A DNA stretch of 64,000 bases from Arthrobacter ramosus (GCF_039535095.1 NZ_BAAAWN010000001.1:1426001-1490000); one strand, 5' to 3'; numbered from the stretch's first letter, positions 35,425-43,795 are shown. Notes: generated from the letters alone by a model not told the origin. Translations and numbers: made by a program.

Positions 35425-35470
35425 GAAGAAGCAGGACGACTGCACGCATCAAGGGTGAAACGCAGGGTCC

Positions 35471-36217
35471 TTACGCCAGTTGGGACTCTATACGGGCCGC
35501 GCTCGCTGCCAGTGCTTCCCCGACGGCGGCCTGGTCCTGTTCGCGGCGGATGTAGACGACGGCGATCGCCGCGGGCCGCCCTCCGGGCACCTGGATGGGA
35601 GCGGCCAAGGATGACAGGCCCGCGATGACTTCGTCGTGGCTTGCCGAGTAGCCGAGTCGCCGCGCTTCGGCCGCTTCCGGGCGATACGGCAGGCCCGGGG
35701 CGCGGGCGGCCCAATCTTCCTCGCTCATGGTGGACTGGATCGCGATTCCAGGTGCCCCGGTGTTCACGGGATGGCGCGTGCCAGGATGCTGTGCCAGGGT
35801 CGCGGCCGAGTGTCGGGGCTCGACGGTGACCAGTGTGACGCAGTCCTGATGGTCCCAGACCGCCACGAAGGCCGTCATGTTCAGGGTGTTGGCAAGCTGG
35901 GTCAGCTCCGGGAGGGCGGCTGTCTGGAGGTCGCGGGAGACTCCCCGGGCCAGCACCGCAAGGCCCGGACCGGGCTGAACACGTCCGGCGTCGTCGCGCA
36001 CCAGCAAGGAATGATCCTCGAGCGTGCGAAGGATCCGGTAAGCCACCGAGCGATGAACGCCCAGGGCACCGGCGAGTTCTGCAATGGTCAGGGGGCGCTC
36101 GGCAGCCGCCAGGATTTCCAAGGCTTGGATTCCGCGGGAGAGGGTCTGCGAGGGCGAGACCGTCGCCGTCGTTTCCTGCAGACTTTTCGCGGCGCTGGGA
36201 GACATCATGCGCTCCAT
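35471..36217 (-). CDS. IclR-family transcriptional regulator
   Basis: 248 aa. The N-terminal winged helix (LSRGIQALEILAAAERPLTIAELAGALGVHRSVAYRILRTLEDHSLL) is followed by the IclR effector domain, with NMTAFVAVWDHQDCVTLVTVEP and the C-terminal LGYSASHDEVIAGLSSLAAPIQ. It is divergent from the flavin reductase/HpaB operon and most likely represses or activates it in response to the substrate. The start is uncertain: ATG 36217 (MERMMSP) or the ATGs at 36208/36205. Paired palindromes in the gap are probable operators. Confidence 0.9.
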   Translation of the reverse strand: MERMMSPSAAKSLQETTATVSPSQTLSRGIQALEILAAAERPLTIAELAGALGVHRSVAYRILRTLEDHSLLVRDDAGRVQPGPGLAVLARGVSRDLQTAALPELTQLANTLNMTAFVAVWDHQDCVTLVTVEPRHSAATLAQHPGTRHPVNTGAPGIAIQSTMSEEDWAARAPGLPYRPEAAEARRLGYSASHDEVIAGLSSLAAPIQVPGGRPAAIAVVYIRREQDQAAVGEALAASAARIESQLA

Positions 36218-36280
36218 CCTATGTTGGGGTCTAACGCGGCTGACCCGCCGTCTTGTGCTGTGGCACACAAAAGACTATGG

Positions 36281-36316
36281 TTCTGTATGAGAATTTGTTG
36301 TTCAAATATAGAACAA
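36281..36316. promoter_or_regulatory. Two adjacent palindromes, likely IclR operators
   Basis: TTCT-gtatg-AGAA (36281-36293) and TTGTTC-aaatata-GAACAA (36298-36316) lie side by side in the AT-rich gap between the IclR gene and the flavin reductase gene, which start 137 bp apart. IclR-family dimers commonly bind such paired sites. Confidence 0.6.
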
Positions 36317-36353
36317 ATTCACACATGGAACAATCTCCAAGCAGGAATCGACG

Positions 36354-36890
36354 ATGATTGCCAAGTCCAGCCAGAACGCGGAGCAGGGACCCCTGGGCCG
36401 CACTTCGCGGCCGCGGGCACATCATTTCCGCGGCAGCCTGGGCCGCTTTGCCACTGGCGTTGCCATCGTGACGTTCGACGGCGCCACCAAGCGGCATGGC
36501 ATCACCGTCAATTCCTTCACGTCTGTGTCCATGGAACCGCCCCTGGTCCTGGTCAGCATTGCCCGCAACACCAAAGCCCACGACGAGCTCGCCGGGCGCC
36601 CCTTCAGCGTCAATATCCTGGGCGCCGAACAGAAGCAGCTCGCCCTGCATTTCGCGGGCCGTCCCGGACCCGAGCCCCGGTGGGTCGAAGGCGACACTGC
36701 GCCCCGGCTATCCAACGTCCTCGCCTATTTCGAATGCACGCCGTGGGCGGCCTACGACGGCGGCGACCACACCCTCTACCTGGGTGAAGTGGTGGACTTC
36801 AACTACCGCAGCGGCGACGCGCTCGCCTTCGCCAACAGCTCCTTCACCACCATCCCGGAAAGCCAATTGGGAATGGAGGATCTTCTGTAG
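36354..36890 (+). CDS. Flavin reductase, HpaC-like
   Basis: 178 aa. The flavin-reductase domain starts at FRGSLGRFATGVAIVTF and continues GITVNSFTSVSMEPPLVLVSIARNTKAHDEL, ending PLYLGEV-like. It supplies reduced FAD/FMN to the oxygenase encoded next (36963). This is a two-component monooxygenase arrangement. The start is ATG 36354, 17 codons before the conserved domain, with GCAGGAATCGACG as a weak ribosome site. Confidence 0.9.
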   Translation: MIAKSSQNAEQGPLGRTSRPRAHHFRGSLGRFATGVAIVTFDGATKRHGITVNSFTSVSMEPPLVLVSIARNTKAHDELAGRPFSVNILGAEQKQLALHFAGRPGPEPRWVEGDTAPRLSNVLAYFECTPWAAYDGGDHTLYLGEVVDFNYRSGDALAFANSSFTTIPESQLGMEDLL

Positions 36891-36962
36891 TTGCCGCGGC
36901 GCCCGTCGACGTCGCATCCACCACGCAATGCCGTTTCAGCTCAACCATCATTGGAGACAACC

Positions 36963-38417
36963 ATGGGAATCCGGACCGGACAGCAGTACCTGGACAAGCT
37001 CAACTCGATGAACCCCCACGTCCTGATCGACGGCGAAATCGTCACCGAGAAGATCGCCGACCACCCGTCCTTCAGGAACGTGGCCCGCACGTACGCGAAG
37101 CTCTTCGACATGCAGCATGATCCGAAGTATGCGGACGCCCTCACCTACGAGTCCCCGACGACGGGTGACCGGGTAAGTGCCTCGTTCCTGGTACCGCGCA
37201 GCAAAGAAGACCTCGAACATCGGCGTGCGGCCATCCGCACCTGGGCCGAGTACTCCCTTGGATTCCTGGGCCGCACGGGTGACTACATGAACGGTGCCCT
37301 CACGGCGCTCGCGGCCGCAGAAAAATGGTTTGCCCAGGCCGATCCGATGTTCGGCGAAAACATCCGCAAATACTACGAGCATTGCCGCGAGAACGATCTC
37401 CTGGCTACGCACACACTGATCCCCCCGCAGGTTAACCGTTCGGTGTCAGGTTCCGAACAGCTCGGCGGCCAACTCTCGGCGAGGGTCGTGGAAGAACGCG
37501 AAGACGGAATCGTGGTCCACGGCGCGCGCATGCTCGCCACGATCGCACCGATCGCGGACGAGCTTCTCGTGTTCCCGTCGACGCTCCTGCGCTCGACGCC
37601 GGAAGATGCTCCGTACTCCTACGCGTTCGCCCTTCCGAATGATGCGCCCGGCATGCGCTACCTATGCCGGACCTCGCTCTACAACGGCGGAGGCACCCAC
37701 GACGAGCCGCTCGCCAGCCGCTTCGAGGAGATGGACGCCGTCGTCGTTTTCGACCATGTATTCGTTCCCAACGAGCGCATCTTCATGCTCGGCCATCCTG
37801 AACTGTGCAATGCCTTCTACTCCGAGACCGGCGCCGGGGCCCTCATGACCCACCAGGTGGTCACACGGACCATCGCGAAGAGCGAGTTCTTCCTTGGCCT
37901 GGCCTCGGAGATTGCGGCGTCGATCGGGATTGACGGTTTCCAGCACATCCAGGAAGACCTCGCGGAGCTGATTGAAACCGTTGAAATCGGCAAAGCCCTC
38001 ATGGTGGCGGCGGAAGCCCAGGCGGCTCCAAGCCCGGACGGCGTGTTCTTGCCCCACTGGCCCACCCTGAATGCGGCACGCAACTGGTACCCCAAGGTTG
38101 CCCAGCGTTTCCCGGCCATCATCCGGAAGTTCTCGGCGTCCGGACTCATGGCTTTGCCGGGTGAAGCAGACGTGGCCAGTGAGGCACTGCCGGACATCGA
38201 GCTCTACCTGCAGGCGAAGACGCTGACCGGGCCGGAGCGCGTGCGCCTCTTCAAGCTCGCTTTCGATGCCAGCATTTCAGCGTTCGCCGGGCGCCAGGCC
38301 CTGTATGAGTACTTCTTCTTCGGTGACCCTGTCCGCATGGCAGCCGCCCTCGTCAACAGCTACGACCGCGAGCCGGCCCGCGCCCGGGTGCGGGAGTTCC
38401 TCGAGCGGAAGGACTGA
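36963..38417 (+). CDS. 4-hydroxyphenylacetate 3-monooxygenase oxygenase-like protein (HpaB family)
   Basis: 484 aa. The N-terminus MGIRTGQQYLDKLNS, the middle FVPNERIFMLG and C-terminal FYSETGAGALMTHQVVTRTIAKSEFFLGLASEIA match the FADH2-dependent phenol hydroxylase family (HpaB, chlorophenol monooxygenase). It uses reduced flavin from the 36354 product to ortho-hydroxylate a phenolic ring. The true substrate is unknown because no ring-cleavage genes are adjacent. The start ATG 36963 has GGAG seven bases upstream; the longer open frame is not supported. Confidence 0.92.
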   Translation: MGIRTGQQYLDKLNSMNPHVLIDGEIVTEKIADHPSFRNVARTYAKLFDMQHDPKYADALTYESPTTGDRVSASFLVPRSKEDLEHRRAAIRTWAEYSLGFLGRTGDYMNGALTALAAAEKWFAQADPMFGENIRKYYEHCRENDLLATHTLIPPQVNRSVSGSEQLGGQLSARVVEEREDGIVVHGARMLATIAPIADELLVFPSTLLRSTPEDAPYSYAFALPNDAPGMRYLCRTSLYNGGGTHDEPLASRFEEMDAVVVFDHVFVPNERIFMLGHPELCNAFYSETGAGALMTHQVVTRTIAKSEFFLGLASEIAASIGIDGFQHIQEDLAELIETVEIGKALMVAAEAQAAPSPDGVFLPHWPTLNAARNWYPKVAQRFPAIIRKFSASGLMALPGEADVASEALPDIELYLQAKTLTGPERVRLFKLAFDASISAFAGRQALYEYFFFGDPVRMAAALVNSYDREPARARVREFLERKD

Positions 38418-38524
38418 ACCCAGGTCACCGTTTCAAATGTCGAAGGCATTGCGGGCGCAGCGACCGGTGTGCTGATCTTGATGTAGAGACCGTTCGCCGC
38501 CCGCCGATGAGGGAGATAAATCGC

Positions 38525-39136
38525 GTGAAATCGGGTCAAGGGATGATGCTCGCGCTATCCGCGATGTTGGGGCTCTCCGCGTGCGAGGGCTCAAACACAT
38601 CGCCACCGACGGAAGCTTCGCCTAAGACGCTCACATTGGCGTCGAACCTCGACTGTCCCGATGCGTTTAGCGCAGACGCGGATCACGAGCCGGAACCTCC
38701 TGCACCAGACACGCCCCGAGCGCTAGGAGTATCGGCGAGATCTTGGTCCGGCAGCCCGCCGGGTTATGGGTGGCCGATCAAGGACAATCTAAGCGGCTTT
38801 GCGGTCACCATCGCGGGCATTCAATACGGCGGATGGAAAGCGCCTCTGACCCTGGAGCCGGGCATCGGTGAGCGCGTTGTGAGCATTGAAGGGCCGGACG
38901 ACGCTGCTCTGATGGTTGTCTCCAGCAAGGATTGGGGAACCAATCCTTCCTTGCGGGAGGGGGACGTGGTTCTTCACCGATCCTATTCCGTCAAAGGGTG
39001 CCAGAGCCGCAGAACAGAGTTTCCGGGCATGATTCTTGTCCGTGGACCCGCCTGCGTTGTTATAAGGGTCAGCGACCCCGTGGCAGGGGCGACATCCAAT
39101 GTATCCGTGCCGATGTACGGCGGCGCATGCAAGTGA
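38525..39136 (+). CDS. Hypothetical lipoprotein
   Basis: 203 aa. A short N-terminal hydrophobic segment ends in a lipobox (LGLSAC, cysteine at about residue 20 of the GTG 38525 start), then a Thr/Pro/Ser-rich linker and a small beta-rich domain with four further cysteines (DCPDAF, KGCQSRR, PACVVI, GACK), likely disulfide-bonded outside. GGGAG lies 9 nt before GTG 38525; ATG 38507 is the alternative. I do not recognise the family. It sits between the HpaB gene and an unrelated phosphoribosyltransferase and is possibly an island-specific surface protein. Confidence 0.72.
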   Translation: MKSGQGMMLALSAMLGLSACEGSNTSPPTEASPKTLTLASNLDCPDAFSADADHEPEPPAPDTPRALGVSARSWSGSPPGYGWPIKDNLSGFAVTIAGIQYGGWKAPLTLEPGIGERVVSIEGPDDAALMVVSSKDWGTNPSLREGDVVLHRSYSVKGCQSRRTEFPGMILVRGPACVVIRVSDPVAGATSNVSVPMYGGACK

Positions 39137-39167
39137 GCTAGGTGGGATCGGACAAGCGGCTTGGGAA

Positions 39168-39821
39168 CTACCCCGCCTGCTCCAAAAGCCGCACCGCGTC
39201 GTCATCGGTCAGTTGTTCGAAGTGCTCGTAGAAGGCGCCCACGGCGTGGAACTTGCCCGGCGTGTGCAGGCACATCATGAAATCGCACACCCGGCTGATG
39301 GACGCTTGGGCTTCGAGGGATGACACGGGGACGGCGGCCACTACAGTCGCGGCCCCACCCGCGCGGACGGCCTCGACGGCCGCACGCATCGTTGCGCCCG
39401 TGGCGAGTCCGTCGTCGACAAGGACCACGGTCTTGCCCGAGAGATCGAAGCGGATACCCGGATAGGTCTTCACGCGCCGCAGGAGTTCTCCCCGCTCGCG
39501 TACCTCCACCGCATCAAGAGAAGCCTGCGTGATTCCGTGCCGCAGCATGCGTTCGGCGAGGGGCCGGTTGAGTATGCGGACGATCCTGCCGTTGGACCAG
39601 GCCAGGGCGCCGAACGCTGTTTCTTCACGCCCCGGAATGCCGAGTTTGCGCACCAGAATGGCGCCGTAAGGCTGGTAGAGCTCGACGGCGGCAGCGGCCG
39701 CCACGGGGACCCCACCGCGGGCGAGGCCCAACAAGATGGTGTCCGGCCGTTGCCGGAGCTGCGGAAGCCCTGCTGCGACGCGGCGTCCGGCGTCCGCACG
39801 GTCTTTGAAGCGCATGCCCAT
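39168..39821 (-). CDS. Phosphoribosyltransferase-family protein
   Basis: 217 aa. The PRPP-binding loop is VVLVDDGLATGATMRAAVEAV (Type I PRTase). The N-terminal MRFKDRADAGRRVAAGLPQL and LGLARGGVPVAAAAAVEL are typical of the group often annotated as phosphoribosyl transferases next to dienelactone-hydrolase genes. Its purine or pyrimidine substrate is unclear. The start is taken at ATG 39821 (MGMRFKDR), before the conserved motif; the frame is open to 39917 without a ribosome site. It is divergent from the regulator at 39895. Confidence 0.85.
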   Translation of the reverse strand: MGMRFKDRADAGRRVAAGLPQLRQRPDTILLGLARGGVPVAAAAAVELYQPYGAILVRKLGIPGREETAFGALAWSNGRIVRILNRPLAERMLRHGITQASLDAVEVRERGELLRRVKTYPGIRFDLSGKTVVLVDDGLATGATMRAAVEAVRAGGAATVVAAVPVSSLEAQASISRVCDFMMCLHTPGKFHAVGAFYEHFEQLTDDDAVRLLEQAG

Positions 39822-39894
39822 CCGTCTCACTTCCACGTAATCCAGCGCTGAATCAAGCCTACCTTTCTTGCCGGGACCGCTCTGCGCTGCCACG

Positions 39895-40317
39895 ATGGGC
39901 CATGTGAACAAGCCCATCGGTTACTGGACCAAACGGCTGGATGCCGCATTGGAGGCACATCTGGACAGCACTTTGGCGAGGTTGAAACTCAGCCGGAGGC
40001 AGTGGCAGACCCTCAATGTCCTGGCCGAGACACCCCTCGGCCCCGAGGATCTTGACGGAATACTCAGCCCTTTTTGGGGCGGCGACACGCGACGTCGCGA
40101 AAGTGAACTCGCCGCGCTCGTAGGCCGCGGCATGATCATCATGGTGGACGATCGCATCAGCCTCAGCGAACTGGGCCACGCAAAACACGAGGAAGCCCAA
40201 AGGCTCGTTGAAGACTCCCGCCGGGACCTCTCGATGGGGATCGGTATCGACGAATACGCCATGGCCGTCAGCGTGCTGGAGCGTATGACGCTCAACGCGG
40301 AGCGGCTGGCGGGCTAA
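39895..40317 (+). CDS. MarR-like winged-helix regulator
   Basis: 140 aa. Begins MGHVNKPIGYWTKRLDAALEAHLDSTLARLKLSRRQWQTLNVLAE, a MarR-type helix 1-2 opening, followed by a helix-turn-helix region and the wing RRRESELAALVGRGMIIMVDDRISLSELG, with long C-terminal dimerisation helices. Ligand and targets are unknown. ATG 39895 or GTG 39904 could start it. It converges on the alpha/beta hydrolase of the 2-oxoacid dehydrogenase operon, so it is not obviously its regulator. Confidence 0.75.
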   Translation: MGHVNKPIGYWTKRLDAALEAHLDSTLARLKLSRRQWQTLNVLAETPLGPEDLDGILSPFWGGDTRRRESELAALVGRGMIIMVDDRISLSELGHAKHEEAQRLVEDSRRDLSMGIGIDEYAMAVSVLERMTLNAERLAG

Positions 40318-40337
40318 CGCCGCCGCTCGGCCACCAC

Positions 40338-41168
40338 TTAGACGCCGAGGAACGCCAGCGCAGCGTCCTTGAAAACCCGGCTGGTCACCGCGTTGCTGTG
40401 GTTCCGCCCCGGGACGAGCAACTGTTCAACCATGCCGCCGGCGTGGGCAGCGATCGAAGCGAGCTCCGGCATGGTGACGGCGCGCTCGTCCTTCTCTCCG
40501 GCCACCAGGAGCATCGGCATATGGGGCACGGCTTCGGCAGGATCGAATGGTTCGCCCTTGATGGCCTCGATGAGAGACAAGAGCGCAAAAAGATCGTTGC
40601 TCGGCAAGAGCTGTGCCATCTTGAGCAACCCTGCGGTGGACTCGTCTTCGATGGGCGTGCCGTCCGCGAGGTAGCGCTGTGCTGCAGCGAGATCGAAGGA
40701 CGCCAGGGGGTCTTCCTTGTTCGGGCCGCCCAACACCAGCCGGTGGACGAGTTCGGGCTGGGTTGCCCCGAATTCCCAGGCGAGCCGGGAGCCCAAAGAA
40801 TAGCCGATGACGTCGAGCCCGCTGGTAGGGTCACCGGCGCGCACAGGGCGCGCACCGGCGTCGGCGACTATCTGGAGCAGGTCCGCACGGATCCGGCTCG
40901 GGGAGTAGGAGTCCAGGTCCTCCGGCGAACTGCTCTGGCCATGTCCTGGAAGATCCACCGTGATGACACGCCGGCCTGCGGACTTGAGCGTGGAAATCCA
41001 GCCGGTGTCGCCCCAATTGAGTTTGGTGGACGAAGAGAAGCCGTGCAGCAGCAGGACAGGGCGCAGCCCCGCGTCGGTGCCTTCGGCAGGCTCATGGACT
41101 TCCACGAACAGATGCGGATCTGTTCCCTCCACCGTGTGGATGTGCTCTTCCGTGTGCCTGCCGCTCAT
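40338..41168 (-). CDS. Alpha/beta hydrolase, fourth gene of the 2-oxoacid dehydrogenase operon
   Basis: 276 aa. LLLHGFSSS (oxyanion), nucleophile elbow GYSLGSRL, acid VAGEKDE and base GRNHSNAV, a complete catalytic set of classic alpha/beta-fold type. It starts at ATG 41168, 4 nt after the lipoyl-domain stop, with GAGGA upstream. In Pseudomonas-type acetoin dehydrogenase (AcoC) a lipoyl domain and an alpha/beta-hydrolase-fold domain are one protein; here the same two parts are separate genes in the same order. It may thus be the C-terminal half of a split E2. A free esterase is the alternative. Confidence 0.87.
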   Translation of the reverse strand: MSGRHTEEHIHTVEGTDPHLFVEVHEPAEGTDAGLRPVLLLHGFSSSTKLNWGDTGWISTLKSAGRRVITVDLPGHGQSSSPEDLDSYSPSRIRADLLQIVADAGARPVRAGDPTSGLDVIGYSLGSRLAWEFGATQPELVHRLVLGGPNKEDPLASFDLAAAQRYLADGTPIEDESTAGLLKMAQLLPSNDLFALLSLIEAIKGEPFDPAEAVPHMPMLLVAGEKDERAVTMPELASIAAHAGGMVEQLLVPGRNHSNAVTSRVFKDAALAFLGV

Positions 41169-41172
41169 GGTG

Positions 41173-41502
41173 TCAGTCCTCATCAAGTACAGCGCTCAGG
41201 CGGACCCGGCGCTTCGGTGCGTCATCCTTGGGAACGGTGCCCACGATGCCGGCAGTATTGTCCGGCACCTCGAACACCACCAGCGGCTCACCGACGTTGA
41301 TGGTCTCGCCCGGCGCGCCGTGGATACGGATCACTTTACCCGCCTGCGGACTCGGCAACTCGAGGGCGGATTTACTCGTCTCCAGCTCCACGAGCGGCTG
41401 GTTCCGTTCCACCTGGTCGCCGGGGGAGACGAGCCAGTCCAACACAGTCGCCTCGATGAGGCCTTCGCCAAGATCGGGCAGGGGGAAGCTGATTTCAGCC
41501 AC
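41173..41502 (-). CDS. Free-standing lipoyl-domain protein (E2-like, no acyltransferase domain)
   Basis: 109 aa. One lipoyl/biotinyl domain fills residues 1-80: AEISFPLPDLGEGLIEATVLDWLV, GDQVERNQPLVELETSKSALELPSP (lysine of ETSKS is the attachment site) and GETINVGEPLVVFEV. A short charged tail follows. The peripheral-subunit-binding and catalytic acyltransferase domains of normal E2 proteins (about 430-480 aa) are absent. The GTG start 41502 overlaps E1-beta by 8 nt, giving tight coupling. It probably carries the acyl group between E1 and the hydrolase-fold partner. Confidence 0.88.
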   Translation of the reverse strand: MAEISFPLPDLGEGLIEATVLDWLVSPGDQVERNQPLVELETSKSALELPSPQAGKVIRIHGAPGETINVGEPLVVFEVPDNTAGIVGTVPKDDAPKRRVRLSAVLDED

Positions 41503-42526
41503 GTCGATACTCCAGTACTCGTTGGATCCCCAGGAGGATGCGGTCAATGTTCGGAATGTATTCGTCCTCCAGGTCGCCGGAGGGATACGGCACGTCGAAG
41601 CCGGTGACCCGTTCGACGGGCGCCTTGAGCGTGTCGAAGCAGCTTTGCGTGATGAGTTGGGCCACTTCGGCCCCCAGCCCGGAGGTCAGCGGGGCTTCAT
41701 GCACGACGACGGCGCGCCGCGTCTTTCCGACGGAAGTCGCCAGCGCTTCGGCGTCGATCGGCTTGAGCCAGCGCAGATCAAGGACCTCGACGTCGATTCC
41801 GTCCTCCGCGGCGAGTTCGGCAACCTGCAGGCACCTGGCCACCATGGCACCCCAGGCCACGAGGGTCAGGTGGCGGCCCGGCCGGACAATGCGGGCGCCG
41901 GTGAGGGTACCGCCGTCGGCTGTGTCGACGTCGCCCTTTTGCCAGTACCGGGACTTCGGTTCCATGAAGATCACCGGGTCAGGCCGCGAAGCCGCGTACT
42001 TGAGCAGGTGGTAGGCATCGCGCGGGTCCGACGGCGAAACAACCTTGAGCCCTGGAACGTGCGCGAAGAGTGCCTCGAGGCTTTCGCCGTGGTGTTCGGG
42101 GGCGCGGATACCGCCGAAGCTGGGCACCCGGAGCGTGATCGGCATCGGCAAGGTGCCGCGGCTCCGGTAGTTCATCCGGGCGATCTGGCACACGATCTGG
42201 TTGATCGCGGGATACGCGAAGCCATCGAACTGTACTTCCGGAATCGGGTGGAAGCCGGCCATGGCCAGACCCACTGACATGCCCAGGATGCCCGATTCTG
42301 CGAGCGGGGTGTCAAAGACCCGGGATTCTCCGTGCTTGGCCTGCAGTCCGTCGGTGATGCGGAAGACTCCGCCCAACTGGCCGCAGTCCTCCCCGAAGAC
42401 CACCGTCTTTGGATCCGTGGAGAGGATTTCGTCCAACGCGCGGTTGAGGGCCTGCTGCATGGAAAGCTTTACGGATTGTTCGTTCCGTGCCCCGGCTTCA
42501 AGAATGGCGGTGGTGCTCTCAGACAT
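41495..42526 (-). CDS. 2-oxoacid dehydrogenase E1 component, beta subunit
   Basis: 343 aa. Typical E1-beta features are MSMQQALNRALDEILSTDPKTVVFGEDCGQLGGVFRITDGL, AESGILGMSVGLAMAGFHPIPEVQFDGFAYPAINQI and ITLRVPSFGGIRAPEHHGESLEALFAHVPGLKVV. With E1-alpha it decarboxylates a 2-oxoacid (or cleaves acetoin) using thiamine diphosphate. The start ATG 42526 (MSESTTAILEAG) overlaps the E1-alpha stop by 8 nt and has GAGGAG before it. No E3 (dihydrolipoamide dehydrogenase) gene is in the window. Confidence 0.94.
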   Translation of the reverse strand: MSESTTAILEAGARNEQSVKLSMQQALNRALDEILSTDPKTVVFGEDCGQLGGVFRITDGLQAKHGESRVFDTPLAESGILGMSVGLAMAGFHPIPEVQFDGFAYPAINQIVCQIARMNYRSRGTLPMPITLRVPSFGGIRAPEHHGESLEALFAHVPGLKVVSPSDPRDAYHLLKYAASRPDPVIFMEPKSRYWQKGDVDTADGGTLTGARIVRPGRHLTLVAWGAMVARCLQVAELAAEDGIDVEVLDLRWLKPIDAEALATSVGKTRRAVVVHEAPLTSGLGAEVAQLITQSCFDTLKAPVERVTGFDVPYPSGDLEDEYIPNIDRILLGIQRVLEYRRG

Positions 42527-43586
42527 GTTCGGACTCCTCGCGCCAACGGGTGGCCTGGTTTTCAAGGGCGGGGGTGGTTTCCTGGAAGACGAAATCGAAC
42601 ATTTCGTTGCCGGGCCGGGGGCCGAGGGCTTCGATTCCGGTGCGGATGCCTTCTTCCTCTGCCCAGGCTGCCAGGTCGGCAGCGGTGAAGAATGCCTCGT
42701 CGGCTACGCCTTCGGCAAGCAAACGCTCGCGGAGGCGTTCCAGCGGGTCCTCGCCGGCGTCGATGCGCTCGTCGTCGAGGCTCCGGTACCGGCCGGGGTC
42801 GTCGGCCGTGGAATGCGGCCCGCGGCGGTAGGTCATCGCCTCGACAACAACCGGACCGTTTCCTGCGCGGCAGTGGGCGAAGGCGTTGCGGGTGGCCTCA
42901 TACACGGCGACCACATCGTTGCCGTCTACCTGAATGCCCGGGATCCCATAGCCCGCGGCTCGTGCGGCTACCGAGCCGCCGGCCACCTGCCGCTCTGTGG
43001 GCACGGAAATCGCCCAGCCGTTGTTCTGGACGAAGAAGACGACAGGTGCTTTCATCACGGCGGCAAAGTTCATGGCTTCGTGCACGTCCCCTTGGGAGGA
43101 AGCGCCGTCGCCGAAGTAGCTGAGGGCCACTCCTTGCCCACCGCTCAGGGTCTGGCCGTGGGCCCAGCCGACGGCATGGAGCACTGAGCCTGCCACGACG
43201 GCCTGGATGGGCGCGAGGCGGCTTGCCAGGGGATCGTACATGCCGCCATGCCACGTTGCCTTGTGGGTGGACATGTACGCCACCATGTCCACGCCCATGG
43301 TCCTGGCGACGCCCATTTCGCGGTACGTCGGAAAGGCGAAGTCGCGTGCAGTGTCGAGGGCGTAGGCGCTGCCGACCTGGGCGGCTTCCTGGCCGAGTTC
43401 CGGAGCGTAGCCGGGGATGATTCCCTGGCGCTGCCAGGCGACGGCCGAGGTATCCAGGTATCGGACGGCGGCCATCAGGGAATAGAGCTCCCTGAGCTGT
43501 CCGGGGGACAGGGGCGCGGCGTCGGCTGCGGCCACGGCGGGAAGAAGTGAGTCCATGGACGTGACCGTAGTCACTGTTTGGATCAT
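42519..43586 (-). CDS. 2-oxoacid dehydrogenase E1 component, alpha subunit
   Basis: 355 aa. The TPP-binding motif is FGDGASSQGDVHEAMNFAAVMKAPVVFFVQNNGW (GDG...NN). PGYAPELGQEAAQVGSAYAL and YREMGVARTMGVDMVAYMSTHKATWHGGM are typical of branched-chain/pyruvate E1-alpha proteins. First gene of the four-gene operon E1-alpha, E1-beta, lipoyl, hydrolase. The start is ATG 43586 with AGGCGG upstream; ATG 43556 is an alternative. A GTGAC-N4-GTCAC repeat (43561-43574) overlaps the start region and might be an operator. Confidence 0.94.
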   Translation of the reverse strand: MIQTVTTVTSMDSLLPAVAAADAAPLSPGQLRELYSLMAAVRYLDTSAVAWQRQGIIPGYAPELGQEAAQVGSAYALDTARDFAFPTYREMGVARTMGVDMVAYMSTHKATWHGGMYDPLASRLAPIQAVVAGSVLHAVGWAHGQTLSGGQGVALSYFGDGASSQGDVHEAMNFAAVMKAPVVFFVQNNGWAISVPTERQVAGGSVAARAAGYGIPGIQVDGNDVVAVYEATRNAFAHCRAGNGPVVVEAMTYRRGPHSTADDPGRYRSLDDERIDAGEDPLERLRERLLAEGVADEAFFTAADLAAWAEEEGIRTGIEALGPRPGNEMFDFVFQETTPALENQATRWREESEHV

Positions 43587-43680
43587 AGGCAATCCGCCTA
43601 TTTAGACCTAGTCAAACTGCCATGGACTGCCAGTCTTCTTGTGGAAATACCTAGCAGTTTGTGCACCTCCCAAGTGACTC

Positions 43681-43722
43681 GCAGTTGTTGTCGTTATGAG
43701 GGCTCAAAACGACAACAACTGC
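43681..43722. terminator. 42-bp near-perfect palindrome, likely terminator
   Basis: Arms 43681-43700 and 43703-43722 are complementary at 19 of 20 positions around a 2-nt centre. It sits downstream of the amino-acid permease gene (minus strand) and before the E1-alpha promoter. Its core TGTCGTT...AACGACA is shared with the element at 51851-51906, so it belongs to a small repeat family. Confidence 0.75.
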
Positions 43723-43795
43723 TGGGGCCCACGCCGCCAGGGTTCCCTGGCCGAGCTTGCGAGGCGAGGGTGGCGGTGGGGACAGTTGGGTTTGT

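Noticed and set aside
39168..40317. The phosphoribosyltransferase and the MarR-like regulator as a regulated pair
   Set aside because: They are divergent, but no palindrome is visible in the 73-bp gap and the starts are uncertain.
41228..42277. Plus-strand 349-codon frame over the E1-beta and lipoyl genes
   Set aside because: It is antisense to strongly conserved coding sequence.
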